A DNA stretch of 7,859 nt, taken from positions 1-7,859 of the forward strand of contig CAMPAT010000028.1 in NCBI GenBank assembly GCA_946633275.1, read 5' to 3'. The translations under genes were made by a program, and so were the position numbers. This DNA comes from an uncultured Clostridia bacterium. GTDB taxonomy: Bacteria; Bacillota; Clostridia; Oscillospirales; Acutalibacteraceae. The notes beneath the pieces were generated by a model. The model was not told the DNA's origin. It did no database searches and saw only the letters and a program-made list of their open reading frames with translations. This document shows positions 1-6,053 of this stretch, piece by piece (position 1 is the stretch's first letter; every line of letters starts with the position of its first letter).

Positions 1-10
1 GCTAAATTTT

Positions 11-15
11 GGAGG
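11..15 (+). promoter_or_regulatory. ribosome binding site that fixes the efp start
   Basis: GGAGG lies 8 bases before the ATG at 24, which is ideal spacing. An in-frame TTG at 9 lies upstream of and next to this site, so it cannot be served by it. The ATG at 24 is therefore the start. The promoter of this unit lies outside the window. Confidence 0.85.
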
Positions 16-23
16 TAAAAAAT

Positions 24-581
24 ATGATTTCAGCAGGTGATTTCAGAAACGGCGTTACTTTTGAAGAGGACGGAAACGTGCTTCAGGTTATTGAATTCCA
101 GCACGTTAAGCCGGGTAAGGGCGCTGCTTTCGTAAGAACTAAGACTAAGAATGTTATTACAGGCGCAGTTACTGAGAAGAGCTACAATCCGTCTGCAAAA
201 TATCCCACAGCATATATCGAGAGAAGAAATATGCAGTATTCTTATAACGACGACGGAATGTATTACTTTATGGACAGCGAAACATTCGATATGATTCCTG
301 TCGCAGAGAAGGATTTACCTGATTCCTTCCGCTTTGTTAAGGAAAACGAGGAGTGCAAAATCCTTTCATATAAGGGTAACGTTTTCGGCGTAGAGCCTCC
401 GACCTTTGTAACTCTTGAGATTACTCATACTGAGCCGGGCGTTAAGGGCAATACAGCTACTAACACTCTCAAGCCTGCAACTGTTGAAACAGGCGCAGAA
501 ATCAGAGTACCGCTCTTCATTAACGAAGGCGATATGATTCGTATCGATACTCGTACCTGCGAGTATATGGAGCGCGCATAA
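24..581 (+). CDS. efp: elongation factor P
   Basis: Elongation factor P, 185 residues, the usual family length. It binds the ribosome between the P and E sites and helps form peptide bonds at polyproline stalls. An N-terminal KOW-like domain carries the loop VKPGKGAAF (about residues 28-36), whose tip lysine is K32. In other bacteria that lysine carries the activating modification (lysylation, rhamnosylation of an Arg, or 5-aminopentanol in Bacillus); no modifying enzyme is visible here, so its state is unknown. The two following OB domains end with the family signature around residues 156-176 (KPAT, then VPLFINEGD) and DTRTCEY near the C terminus. The gene stops at TAA 579-581 and is followed after 65 bases by a small acidic gene, probably in the same transcript because no terminator lies between them. 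Identification is secure. Confidence 0.97.
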   Translation: MISAGDFRNGVTFEEDGNVLQVIEFQHVKPGKGAAFVRTKTKNVITGAVTEKSYNPSAKYPTAYIERRNMQYSYNDDGMYYFMDSETFDMIPVAEKDLPDSFRFVKENEECKILSYKGNVFGVEPPTFVTLEITHTEPGVKGNTATNTLKPATVETGAEIRVPLFINEGDMIRIDTRTCEYMERA

Positions 582-597
582 TTATTGCCTTAACGAG

Positions 598-615
598 CTC
601 CCTTTATAACGGGAG
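598..615. repeat. near-perfect 18-bp palindrome between efp and the next gene
   Basis: CTCCC and GGGAG arms flank a TTATAA core, with one mismatched pair (T603 against C610). It could be a dyad for a DNA-binding protein or a small RNA hairpin. No T-run follows, so it is unlikely to be a terminator. It lies 31 bases before the next start codon. Function is unknown. Confidence 0.35.
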
Positions 616-646
616 ACATTATGGATTAATATTTAAGGAGTAAAAT

Positions 647-1048
647 ATGGATACAGTTGAAAGCTTAGGCTATCTTAAAGGTCTGCTTGACGGTCTTGAT
701 CTTGATGAAAACAAGAAAGAGACTAAGATTTTTAAAGCAATTATCGATGTCCTTGAAAATCTCAGCGAAGACATCGACTGCGTTTACGACGACCTCGGAG
801 AAATCTCTGACGAAATCGACGCTGTAAGCGAAGATTTGTCAGACCTTGAGGACATTGTTTACGACGATGAGTTTGACGACGACTGGGACGAGTACGAGGA
901 GTACGAAATCGAGTGCCCGAACTGCGGCGAAATCATCAGCGTTGATGAAGATACCGTTATGGAAGGCGGAATTGAATGTCCGAACTGCGGCGAAACTCTT
1001 GAATTCGAGGTTGAATTTGAGGACGAATTCATCGAAGATGAGGAATAA
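647..1048 (+). CDS. small acidic zinc-ribbon protein, CD1247 N-terminal-domain type
   Basis: A 133-residue, very acidic protein. Residues 1-40 form a likely helical head (MDTVESLGYLKGLLDGL, then a second helix near 27-39). Residues 41-86 are almost entirely Asp/Glu with spaced hydrophobics. Two CPNCGE knuckles follow, with cysteines at 90, 93, 111 and 114, so one Cys4 zinc ribbon is the natural reading. The tail (120-133) is acidic again. From memory, this resembles the clostridial family named for the CD1247 N-terminal domain, often found beside efp; its biochemical role is not established, and I assign none. AAGGAG at 635-640 lies 6 bases before the ATG. A terminator lies 9 bases after the stop, so this gene ends the efp unit. 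Zinc binding is inferred from the cysteine spacing only. Confidence 0.85.
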   Translation: MDTVESLGYLKGLLDGLDLDENKKETKIFKAIIDVLENLSEDIDCVYDDLGEISDEIDAVSEDLSDLEDIVYDDEFDDDWDEYEEYEIECPNCGEIISVDEDTVMEGGIECPNCGETLEFEVEFEDEFIEDEE

Positions 1049-1057
1049 TTAATGATT

Positions 1058-1082
1058 AAGCACCGCTTCGCGGTGCTTTTTT
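1058..1082 (+). terminator. rho-independent terminator after the efp unit
   Basis: A perfect 9-bp stem (AAGCACCGC with GCGGTGCTT) closes a TTC triloop and runs straight into six T residues. It begins 9 bases after the stop codon at 1046-1048. This is a textbook intrinsic terminator that separates the efp unit from the next transcript. Confidence 0.93.
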
Positions 1083-1104
1083 GCTTCAAAACGCGCGCAC
1101 AATG

Positions 1105-1141
1105 CGCACCGCGATTTGAGGGAACATTATAATCGGGTGCG
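1105..1141 (+). other. imperfect hairpin in the spacer before the CapA gene
   Basis: CGCACC (1105-1110) pairs with GGTGCG (1136-1141), and CGATT (1112-1116) pairs with AATCG (1131-1135). This gives 11 pairs with one bulged G (1111) and a 14-base loop. It lies after the terminator and before the mapped promoter, so it is probably outside the main transcripts. No T-run follows. It may be the remnant of a repeat or a protein-binding site. Confidence 0.45.
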
Positions 1142-1153
1142 TTCAGAGCCCGC

Positions 1154-1223
1154 CCTTAAGCTTAAAGCTAAAGACTTAAAGCTTAAAGCCAAACACTTAA
1201 AACTCTTTCAACTTTCAACTTGT
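1154..1223. repeat. degenerate 7-bp tandem repeat tract, CTTAAAG type
   Basis: Ten consecutive 7-base words in register: CCTTAAG, CTTAAAG, CTAAAGA, CTTAAAG, CTTAAAG, CCAAACA, CTTAAAA, CTCTTTC, AACTTTC, AACTTGT. Exact copies of CTTAAAG occur at 1161, 1175 and 1182, and TTTCAAC is repeated at 1206 and 1213, so the period holds across the tract. It ends about 15 bases before the -35 box of the downstream promoter. The same words recur before mutS2. Confidence 0.75.
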
Positions 1224-1238
1224 GACTATATTACCATC

Positions 1239-1267
1239 TTGTAATTATTATATTAATATGCTATAAT
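1239..1267 (+). promoter_or_regulatory. sigma-A type promoter of the CapA-family gene, extended -10
   Basis: The -35 box TTGTAA (1239-1244) lies 17 bases before a perfect -10 box TATAAT (1262-1267). The -10 is preceded by TG at 1259-1260, making it an extended -10. Transcription should start near 1274 and leave a leader of about 27 bases before the ATG at 1301. Surrounding DNA is very AT-rich. Placement after a terminator and just before a gene supports the call. Confidence 0.8.
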
Positions 1268-1300
1268 GCATTATGTATAATTATATATGGAGACTTAACT

Positions 1301-2494
1301 ATGGCTAAGAAAGATTTTAAACAGTATTTACCTGTATTAATTCCGCTTATTGCAGCGATTGTCGTTGTCAGCACTCTTGCTGTTTCGGGCAGAGTTGCGA
1401 GCAATCAGACTGACGCTCCGAAGCATACTGCGTCTCAGCAGGCGGCGACCACGACTGACAATACGCCTAAGGACAGCAAGGTTACTATCGTTGCTGTCGG
1501 CGATAACCTTATTCACAATACTCTTATTGACTCAGGTAAGCAGGACGACGGTTCTCTTAACTACGACGCCTGCTATGAGGAAATCAAGCAGTATATCGAG
1601 CCTGCCGACATCGCAATTATTAATCAGGAAACAATGCTTGGCGGAAGCGATTTTGAATACAGCGGATATCCGATGTTCAATACTCCGTGGGAAGTCGGCG
1701 ACGCTGCGATTAATGCAGGCTTTGATGTGTTCACCTGCGCTACTAACCATTCTATGGACGTCGGCTCCGCAGGAATACTAAAGGAGCTTGAGTATTTCTC
1801 AAAGCACCCGGAGGTTGTTGCAGTCGGCACAAACGCGAGCGAAGAGGATTATAACAAAATCACTTATTTCAAGAAGAACGACATCAACTTTGCATTCCTT
1901 AACTACACCTACGGCACAAACGGAATTTCACTTCCCGAGGATAAGCCGTATGTTGTAAATATGCTTGAAAAAGAGAAGGTAACGAGGGATATCCGGGAGG
2001 CGCGTAAGAACGCAGACGTAGTTATCGTGCTTCCGCATTGGGGAACGGAGAACAGCCACGAGGTTAATGACCAGCAGCGCGATTATGTTAAGCTGTTTTC
2101 GAGTCTCGGCGTCGATATCGTAATCGGAACTCATCCTCACGTGCTTCAGCCTGTTGAGTGGGTTACTAACCAGGAAAACGGACATAAAATGCTCGTTTAC
2201 TACTCAATCGGAAACTTCATCAGCCACCAGGTTAATCTTAACCAGATGTGCGGCGGTATGGCGGAAATTACCGTTGAGCGCAAGGGCGGCAGAATTTCTA
2301 TAACCAACTCTAAGATTACGCCCGTAATTGATTATTACAAGCACACGTCCGGCGGCTACAAGTTCAGAGTTTACAGACTTTCTGACTATAACGACGACCT
2401 TGCAAATTCGCAGGCGCAGGACGGCGCTACGGTAGCGTATTTCACGAAGCTTTCAAAGAAGATTATCAGCGAACAGTTCTTAGATTTAACCTGA
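1301..2494 (+). CDS. CapA-family protein, membrane-anchored metallophosphatase-like
   Basis: 397 residues of the CapA (PGA_cap) family, a branch of the calcineurin-like metallophosphatase fold. A positively charged N terminus and one hydrophobic segment (about residues 9-29) suggest export with a membrane anchor. A Thr/Ala/Gln/Lys-rich linker follows to about 60, then the catalytic-fold domain to about 345. Family motifs are VAVGDNLIH (D68), INQET (107-111), ATNH (N149, H150), PHWG (H246) and GTHPHVLQ (H278, H280), then YSIGNFIS (301-308). These supply the expected metal ligands. CapA is known from poly-gamma-glutamate capsule export in Bacillus, but capB/capC partners are absent here and many CapA homologues are of unknown substrate, so capsule synthesis should not be assumed. 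GGAGA at 1289-1293 serves the ATG. It has its own promoter and is followed by no evident terminator, so some read-through into the CBS gene is possible. Confidence 0.9.
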   Translation: MAKKDFKQYLPVLIPLIAAIVVVSTLAVSGRVASNQTDAPKHTASQQAATTTDNTPKDSKVTIVAVGDNLIHNTLIDSGKQDDGSLNYDACYEEIKQYIEPADIAIINQETMLGGSDFEYSGYPMFNTPWEVGDAAINAGFDVFTCATNHSMDVGSAGILKELEYFSKHPEVVAVGTNASEEDYNKITYFKKNDINFAFLNYTYGTNGISLPEDKPYVVNMLEKEKVTRDIREARKNADVVIVLPHWGTENSHEVNDQQRDYVKLFSSLGVDIVIGTHPHVLQPVEWVTNQENGHKMLVYYSIGNFISHQVNLNQMCGGMAEITVERKGGRISITNSKITPVIDYYKHTSGGYKFRVYRLSDYNDDLANSQAQDGATVAYFTKLSKKIISEQFLDLT

Positions 2495-2507
2495 TGTTAA
2501 ACTATTA

Positions 2508-2535
2508 TTGAGAATTGAAAAATGAGAATTGAAAT
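2508..2535. repeat. two tandem 14-bp repeats, TGAGAATTGAAA type
   Basis: TTGAGAATTGAAAA (2508-2521) is followed directly by ATGAGAATTGAAAT (2522-2535), identical at 12 of 14 positions. Each 14-mer splits into two related 7-base words, so it fits the 7-bp period of the other intergenic tracts. It ends 5 bases before the GGAGGG ribosome binding site of the next gene. Confidence 0.75.
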
Positions 2536-2556
2536 CATTAGGAGGGAAATGCCTTT

Positions 2557-3375
2557 ATGGGCAGTAGCGGTTTAAAAAGATTTTTTAAACGAGAAAGTTC
2601 AACCGAAGAAGAGATTAAACAGCTTGTTGACGAGGATGAAGGCGAGCTCGGCAAATCAATACGCGAGATGATTAATAACATCCTCGATTTCGACGACCTT
2701 GTTGCAGGCGATATTATGACGCACCGCACAGATATTGTTGCGGTGCCCGACACAGCCTCGCTTTACGACGTTGCGAAGGCGTCGATTGACGAGGGCTGCT
2801 CAAGGATTCCTGTATATAAAGACGACCTTGACAATATTCTGGGCATAATATATGTGAAGGACCTGCTCAAGTTCGTGGGTACAAAAATTTCTGACAGCGA
2901 ATCGCTTGCGGATTATATCCGCGAGCCGCTTTATGTACCCGAGTCTATCCCGTGCGGACGCCTTTTTGCGAAGATGACGGAAACGCGCATTCAGCTCGCA
3001 ATAGTTGTCGACGAGTACGGCGGTACGGCAGGACTCGTTACCCTTGAGGATATTATCGAGGAGCTCGTCGGCGAAATTGAGGACGAGTACGACGAAGAGG
3101 AGGAGAGCATTAAGAAGCTCGATGACTCGACATATATCTTTGAGGGCGTAACCGAGATTGAGGACGCGGAGGAAATACTCGGCGTTGAGTTCCCCGAGGG
3201 CGACTATGACACCCTTGCGGGCTTTGTAATCAGCAAGCTCGGCTATCTTCCGAGCGAAGGTGAGGACGCTTCTGTAGAATTTGAAAATCTTACCATCACC
3301 GTGCTTGAGGTTACAGACCGCAGAATAGAAAAATTAAAGATTAAAATTGAGAATAAACAGTCGGGCTTGCGCTAA
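2557..3375 (+). CDS. short CorC/YbeX-type CBS-domain protein (HlyC/CorC family without DUF21)
   Basis: 272 residues. Two CBS domains form a Bateman pair: the first around 50-106 (GDIMTHRTDIVAV to YVKDLL), the second around 119-172 (with VDEYGGTAGLVTLEDIIEELVGEI). An acidic linker (173-186) leads to a CorC_HlyC domain (about 187-255). There is no membrane segment and no DUF21 transporter domain, unlike the roughly 400-residue hemolysin-family proteins usual in Gram-positive bacteria. Its size and plan match Escherichia coli YbeX/CorC, a cytosolic protein linked to magnesium/cobalt efflux and to ribosome maturation. CBS pairs typically sense adenine nucleotides or Mg-ATP. GGAGGG at 2541-2546 lies 10 bases before the ATG at 2557. 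Placement directly before phoH and ybeY supports a YbeX-like role. The last dozen codons (KLKIKIEN) overlap a 7-bp-period repeat. I leave the symbol blank because orthology to corC/ybeX is inferred. Confidence 0.9.
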   Translation: MGSSGLKRFFKRESSTEEEIKQLVDEDEGELGKSIREMINNILDFDDLVAGDIMTHRTDIVAVPDTASLYDVAKASIDEGCSRIPVYKDDLDNILGIIYVKDLLKFVGTKISDSESLADYIREPLYVPESIPCGRLFAKMTETRIQLAIVVDEYGGTAGLVTLEDIIEELVGEIEDEYDEEEESIKKLDDSTYIFEGVTEIEDAEEILGVEFPEGDYDTLAGFVISKLGYLPSEGEDASVEFENLTITVLEVTDRRIEKLKIKIENKQSGLR

Positions 3376-3411
3376 GCTCACCCTGAATTCTCAGCTTTAA
3401 AATCTCAATTA
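3334..3411. repeat. 7-bp-period repeat and 14-bp inverted repeat across the CBS gene stop codon
   Basis: Words TTAAAGA, TTAAAAT, TGAGAAT run from 3334 to 3354 inside the coding end. The spacer then holds the same words in reverse complement: TGAATTC, TCAGCTT, TAAAATC, TCAATTA (3384-3411), with TCTCA repeated 14 bases apart. As a result 3341-3354 can pair with 3387-3400: 12 Watson-Crick pairs, one G-U and one mismatch. Inside the loop GGGCTT (3363-3368) can pair with AAGCTC (3374-3379). The structure encloses the stop codon and ends 14 bases before the phoH ribosome binding site. No T-run follows. Confidence 0.6.
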
Positions 3412-3422
3412 AAAGAGGTACT

Positions 3423-4388
3423 ATGACAGAAGAAAAAATCACACTTGAAAACACCGAGCAGGCGCTTACCCTGTTCGGTTCGTTTGATGAAAATATTAAG
3501 ATGATTGAACGCGAGTACTCCGTGTCGATTATCACGCGGGGAAGCGAGCTTAAAATCCTCGGCGACGAGGAGAATGTCAGCCGCGCAATGCGTGCCGTAA
3601 ATTCACTTATTGTTATGATTAACAAGGGCGAATCGCTCACCGACCAGAACGTGCGCTACGTTCTCTCGCTCGTAAACGAGGGGCACGAGGACAAGCTCGG
3701 CAGTATGTCAAACGACGCGATTTGTATCAGCTCAAAGGGCAGACCGATTAAGCCGAAAACACTCGGACAGCGTAAGTACACGGAGGCTATCGAGGATAAC
3801 ACAGTTACCTTCGGCGTCGGCCCTGCAGGTACGGGCAAGACTTATCTTGCCGTTGCTATGGCGGTTACCGCGTTTCGCGCAAAAGAGGTCAACAGAATTA
3901 TCCTCACCCGTCCCGCTGTCGAGGCAGGCGAGAAGTTAGGATTTCTTCCCGGTGATTTGCAGAGTAAGGTTGACCCGTATCTCCGCCCTCTTTACGACGC
4001 GCTTTTTGAAATGCTCGGAGCAGAGAACTTTCAGCGCTACCAGGAGCTCGGCAAAATCGAGGTTGCGCCGCTTGCGTATATGCGCGGCAGAACGCTGGAC
4101 GACAGCTTCATCATTCTTGACGAGGCGCAGAATACTACTCCGGAGCAGATGAAGATGTTTCTTACGCGTCTCGGCTTCCGCTCAAAAATGGTGGTAACGG
4201 GCGACATTACGCAGATTGACCTTCCTGACGGTAAAAGGTCGGGTCTTAAGACAGTTCTTGAAATCCTCAAAGACGTTGACGATATTGCTATCATTAAGCT
4301 CACGCAGAAGGATGTTGTGCGCCACCGTCTTGTACAGGATATCATTAACGCATACGAAAAATATGACAAGGAGAAAAGCAAAAGTTGA
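3423..4388 (+). CDS. phoH: PhoH-family ATPase (YbeZ/PhoH-like)
   Basis: 321 residues, typical for the PhoH/YbeZ family. An N-terminal KH-like segment (about 10-65; IIT-RGSELKILGDEENV) precedes the P-loop ATPase domain. Walker A is GPAGTGKT at 133-140, and Walker B is FIILDEAQN at 229-237 with D233 and E234. The sensor-like VVTGDITQIDLP lies at 257-268 and the arginine-containing VVRHRLVQDII at 298-308. Family members are cytosolic, probably RNA-directed ATPases or helicases; E. coli YbeZ interacts with YbeY in rRNA processing. GAGG at 3415-3418 sits 4 bases before the ATG, a rather tight spacing. The stop TGA overlaps the TTG start of ybeY, so the two are translationally coupled. Identification is secure; the exact substrate is not known. 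Confidence 0.95.
   Translation: MTEEKITLENTEQALTLFGSFDENIKMIEREYSVSIITRGSELKILGDEENVSRAMRAVNSLIVMINKGESLTDQNVRYVLSLVNEGHEDKLGSMSNDAICISSKGRPIKPKTLGQRKYTEAIEDNTVTFGVGPAGTGKTYLAVAMAVTAFRAKEVNRIILTRPAVEAGEKLGFLPGDLQSKVDPYLRPLYDALFEMLGAENFQRYQELGKIEVAPLAYMRGRTLDDSFIILDEAQNTTPEQMKMFLTRLGFRSKMVVTGDITQIDLPDGKRSGLKTVLEILKDVDDIAIIKLTQKDVVRHRLVQDIINAYEKYDKEKSKS
4368..4373 (+). promoter_or_regulatory. ribosome binding site for ybeY inside the phoH coding end
   Basis: AAGGAG lies 11 bases before the TTG at 4385. No in-frame ATG or GTG occurs nearby, and the first out-of-frame ATG (4413) gives no YbeY reading. The long spacing fits an overlap start in which the ribosome leaving phoH re-initiates. Confidence 0.6.
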
Positions 4389-4885
4389 ACCAGGTAAAAG
4401 TCAGAATCTCCAATGACCAGAAAGAAACTCATATCCCGTCGGGCATACGCCTTTTAATCCGCCGCTGCTGTCATGCGGTGCTTGAGGAAGAGGGCTTTAC
4501 CGACAGCGCGGAGGTCAGCGTTCGTTTCGTCGATAACGAAACAATCCATGAGCTTAATAAGCAGTACAGAAATATGGATAAGCCGACTGACGTTTTGTCC
4601 TTCCCGCTCGGTGAAGACGGAGTATATGATACAGATATGACAACGGGCGCAAAGCTGCTCGGCGATATAGTAATCTCAGTACCGAAGGCTATTGAGCAGG
4701 CGAATGAGTACAACCATTCGCTCCAGCGCGAAATAGGATTTTTAACGGTGCATTCTATGCTCCATCTGCTCGGCTACGACCACGAGAACGGCGGAATGGA
4801 AGAGGTACATATGCGCGAAAAGGAAGAGACCGTGCTTACTAAAATCGGACTTAAGCGCGATAACTCGTACTATATGGAAAAATGA
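4385..4885 (+). CDS. ybeY: endoribonuclease YbeY / rRNA maturation factor
   Basis: 166 residues from a TTG start, in the family size range. YbeY is a zinc-dependent protein needed for 16S rRNA 3'-end maturation and 70S ribosome quality control. The hallmark H-x3-H-x5-H motif is HSMLHLLGYDH with H123, H127 and H133 as zinc ligands. The conserved arginine segment YRNMDKPTDVLSFPL (61-75, R62) and the GDIVIS strand (93-98) are also present. The TTG overlaps the phoH stop in a TTGA junction. Starting here gives the expected first strand (VKVRISN), so no residues are missing. In many Gram-positive bacteria dgkA and cdd lie between ybeY and era; here era follows after 69 bases that contain only a heptad repeat and a ribosome binding site. 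Confidence 0.94.
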   Translation: MNQVKVRISNDQKETHIPSGIRLLIRRCCHAVLEEEGFTDSAEVSVRFVDNETIHELNKQYRNMDKPTDVLSFPLGEDGVYDTDMTTGAKLLGDIVISVPKAIEQANEYNHSLQREIGFLTVHSMLHLLGYDHENGGMEEVHMREKEETVLTKIGLKRDNSYYMEK

Positions 4886-4899
4886 TTTGCTGTTAACAG

Positions 4900-4941
4900 A
4901 CCAAAGGCCAAAGACCAAAGGCCAAAGGCCAAGGGCCAAAG
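4900..4941. repeat. six tandem 7-bp repeats, RCCAAAG
   Basis: Six uninterrupted heptamers: ACCAAAG, GCCAAAG, ACCAAAG, GCCAAAG, GCCAAGG, GCCAAAG. Only the first base (A or G) and one internal base vary. The array fills most of the spacer between ybeY and era and ends 2 bases before AAGGA (4944-4948), the era ribosome binding site. It is the cleanest of the heptad tracts in this window. Confidence 0.92.
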
Positions 4942-4954
4942 ATAAGGAATAAAT

Positions 4955-5842
4955 ATGACCAAAACTGCTTTTATTGCGATTGTCGGCTGCCCGAATGTGG
5001 GCAAGTCGTCGCTGCTTAATAAAATGCTCGGCGTTAAGGTTGCGATTGTATCCTCAAAGCCTCAGACAACGCGCACAAAGATTATGGGCGTGCTTACTGA
5101 GGACGAGGTGCAGCTCGTTTTTACCGATACCCCGGGTTATCATAAACCGCATAATAAGCTCGGAGAAAAGATGTATCAGGCTGTTGGCGACTCCATCGGC
5201 GGAGTTGACGCGTGCCTTTTTGTTACAGAGTCAAAGGGTGAGATTAAGAAGGGCGAAGCGGAGCTTATTGAGAAATTTAAGAAGCTCGGCGTGCCCGTTA
5301 TTCTTGCTATTAATAAAATCGATATGCTTTCCGACAAGAGCGAGCTTCTCTCGCGAATTGCACAGTTTGCGCAGCTTTTTGATTTTGAAGCTGTCGTGCC
5401 TGTGTGCGCGACGAGCGGCGAGGGAGTGAATGAACTTATCGACGAGATGAAAAAGCTCTCGTTCGAGTCGCCTCACTTTTTCCCGGACGATACTCTTACA
5501 GACCAGCCGGAGCGAGTTCTTGCAGCGGAAATTATACGCGAGAAGATACTTCGGCTTATGGATAAGGAGATACCTCACGGTATCGCCGTTTCTATTGAAA
5601 AAATGCGCGAGCGCGATGACGCTGATATTCTTGATATTGAGGCGACTATTTACTGCGAGCGCGAAAGCCACAAGGGAATGGTTATCGGCAAAAAGGGCGC
5701 AATGCTCAAGAAAATCAGCACTTTTGCGCGTCAGGATTTAGAGAGCTTTTTTGACATCAAGGTTAACCTTCAGACGTGGGTTAAGGTCAAGGAGGACTGG
5801 CGCAACCGAGAAGGACTTATTCATAATTTCGGCTTGGATTAA
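4955..5842 (+). CDS. era: GTPase Era
   Basis: 295 residues, the family's usual length. Era binds the 3' end of 16S rRNA and acts in late 30S subunit assembly. The GTPase domain shows G1 GCPNVGKSS (11-19), the TTR switch I segment (38-40), G3 DTPG (58-61), G4 NKID (120-123) and G5 around CATSGEG (151-157), where CAT replaces the more common SA at the start. A C-terminal KH domain carries the GxxG loop VIGKKGAML (243-251) and ends in VKVKEDWRN. AAGGA at 4944-4948 lies 6 bases before the ATG. Its neighbours ybeY upstream and the YqzL-like gene and recO downstream match the classical Gram-positive cluster. Identification is secure. Confidence 0.97.
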   Translation: MTKTAFIAIVGCPNVGKSSLLNKMLGVKVAIVSSKPQTTRTKIMGVLTEDEVQLVFTDTPGYHKPHNKLGEKMYQAVGDSIGGVDACLFVTESKGEIKKGEAELIEKFKKLGVPVILAINKIDMLSDKSELLSRIAQFAQLFDFEAVVPVCATSGEGVNELIDEMKKLSFESPHFFPDDTLTDQPERVLAAEIIREKILRLMDKEIPHGIAVSIEKMRERDDADILDIEATIYCERESHKGMVIGKKGAMLKKISTFARQDLESFFDIKVNLQTWVKVKEDWRNREGLIHNFGLD

Positions 5843-5860
5843 TTTGGCATAAATCATCCG

Positions 5861-5887
5861 CCCGAGTATACGCAAAATATTCTTGGG
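5861..5887 (+). other. possible hairpin covering the ribosome binding site of the YqzL-like gene
   Basis: CCCGAG (5861-5866) can pair with CTTGGG (5882-5887), five Watson-Crick pairs and one G-U, with a 15-base loop. The 3' arm includes most of the weak GGGTGA site used by the small gene at 5895. This is a weak prediction that could be chance. Confidence 0.25.
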
Positions 5888-5894
5888 TGATATT

Positions 5895-6053
5895 ATGGAT
5901 GAATACTGGAATAAGTTTATTGAAACAGGAAAGGTTGACGATTATATCAAGTACGTCAACAATTATTACAACACCGTAAACAGTAAGGCAGAGGATAATG
6001 CAGCAGACAGTCAAGGGACTAATAATACGGGAACAGTCTATCGGGGAGAGTGA
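5895..6053 (+). CDS. YqzL-like small protein between era and recO
   Basis: A 52-residue open reading frame starting ATG at 5895 and ending TGA at 6051-6053. Its N-terminal half, MDEYWNKFIETGKVDDYIKY, matches what I recall of the YqzL family pattern (W-x2-F-x2-TG-x4-Y-[LI]) and occupies the standard yqzL position between era and recO in Gram-positive bacteria. YqzL has no established function. The C-terminal half is rich in Asn, Asp, Gly, Thr and Ser with no recognisable motif. GGGTGA at 5885-5890 is a moderate ribosome binding site 4 to 5 bases before the start. The last 56 bases overlap recO in another frame, so translation of the two is likely coupled. The conserved position and motif make me fairly confident it is real; the family name is inferred. 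Confidence 0.72.
   Translation: MDEYWNKFIETGKVDDYIKYVNNYYNTVNSKAEDNAADSQGTNNTGTVYRGE

Noticed and set aside
9..23. Upstream TTG that would add five residues to EF-P
   Set aside because: It overlaps the region just before the GGAGG site, which serves the ATG at 24 with ideal spacing, and the added residues are not part of the EF-P fold.
846..1052. Second + strand frame inside the zinc-ribbon gene
   Set aside because: Arg/Thr/Ser-rich shadow of an acidic gene, with no ribosome binding site or family likeness.
859..1089. Minus-strand open frame opposite the acidic zinc-ribbon gene
   Set aside because: Its Ser-rich translation is the complement of Asp/Glu codons, and it runs into the terminator. 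The same holds for the other minus-strand frames opposite capA-like, phoH, era and mutS2.
2485..2501. TTTAAC/GTTAAA inverted repeat at the CapA gene stop as a terminator
   Set aside because: Only six AT-rich pairs and no T-run, so it is too weak to call.
2549..2575. Eight-codon open frame (ATG at 2549) overlapping the CBS gene start
   Set aside because: It is only 2 bases after the GGAGGG site, too close for normal initiation, and so short that chance explains it.
4900..4941. Possible CRISPR-like array
   Set aside because: Units are 7 bases with no spacers between them, and no cas gene is present.
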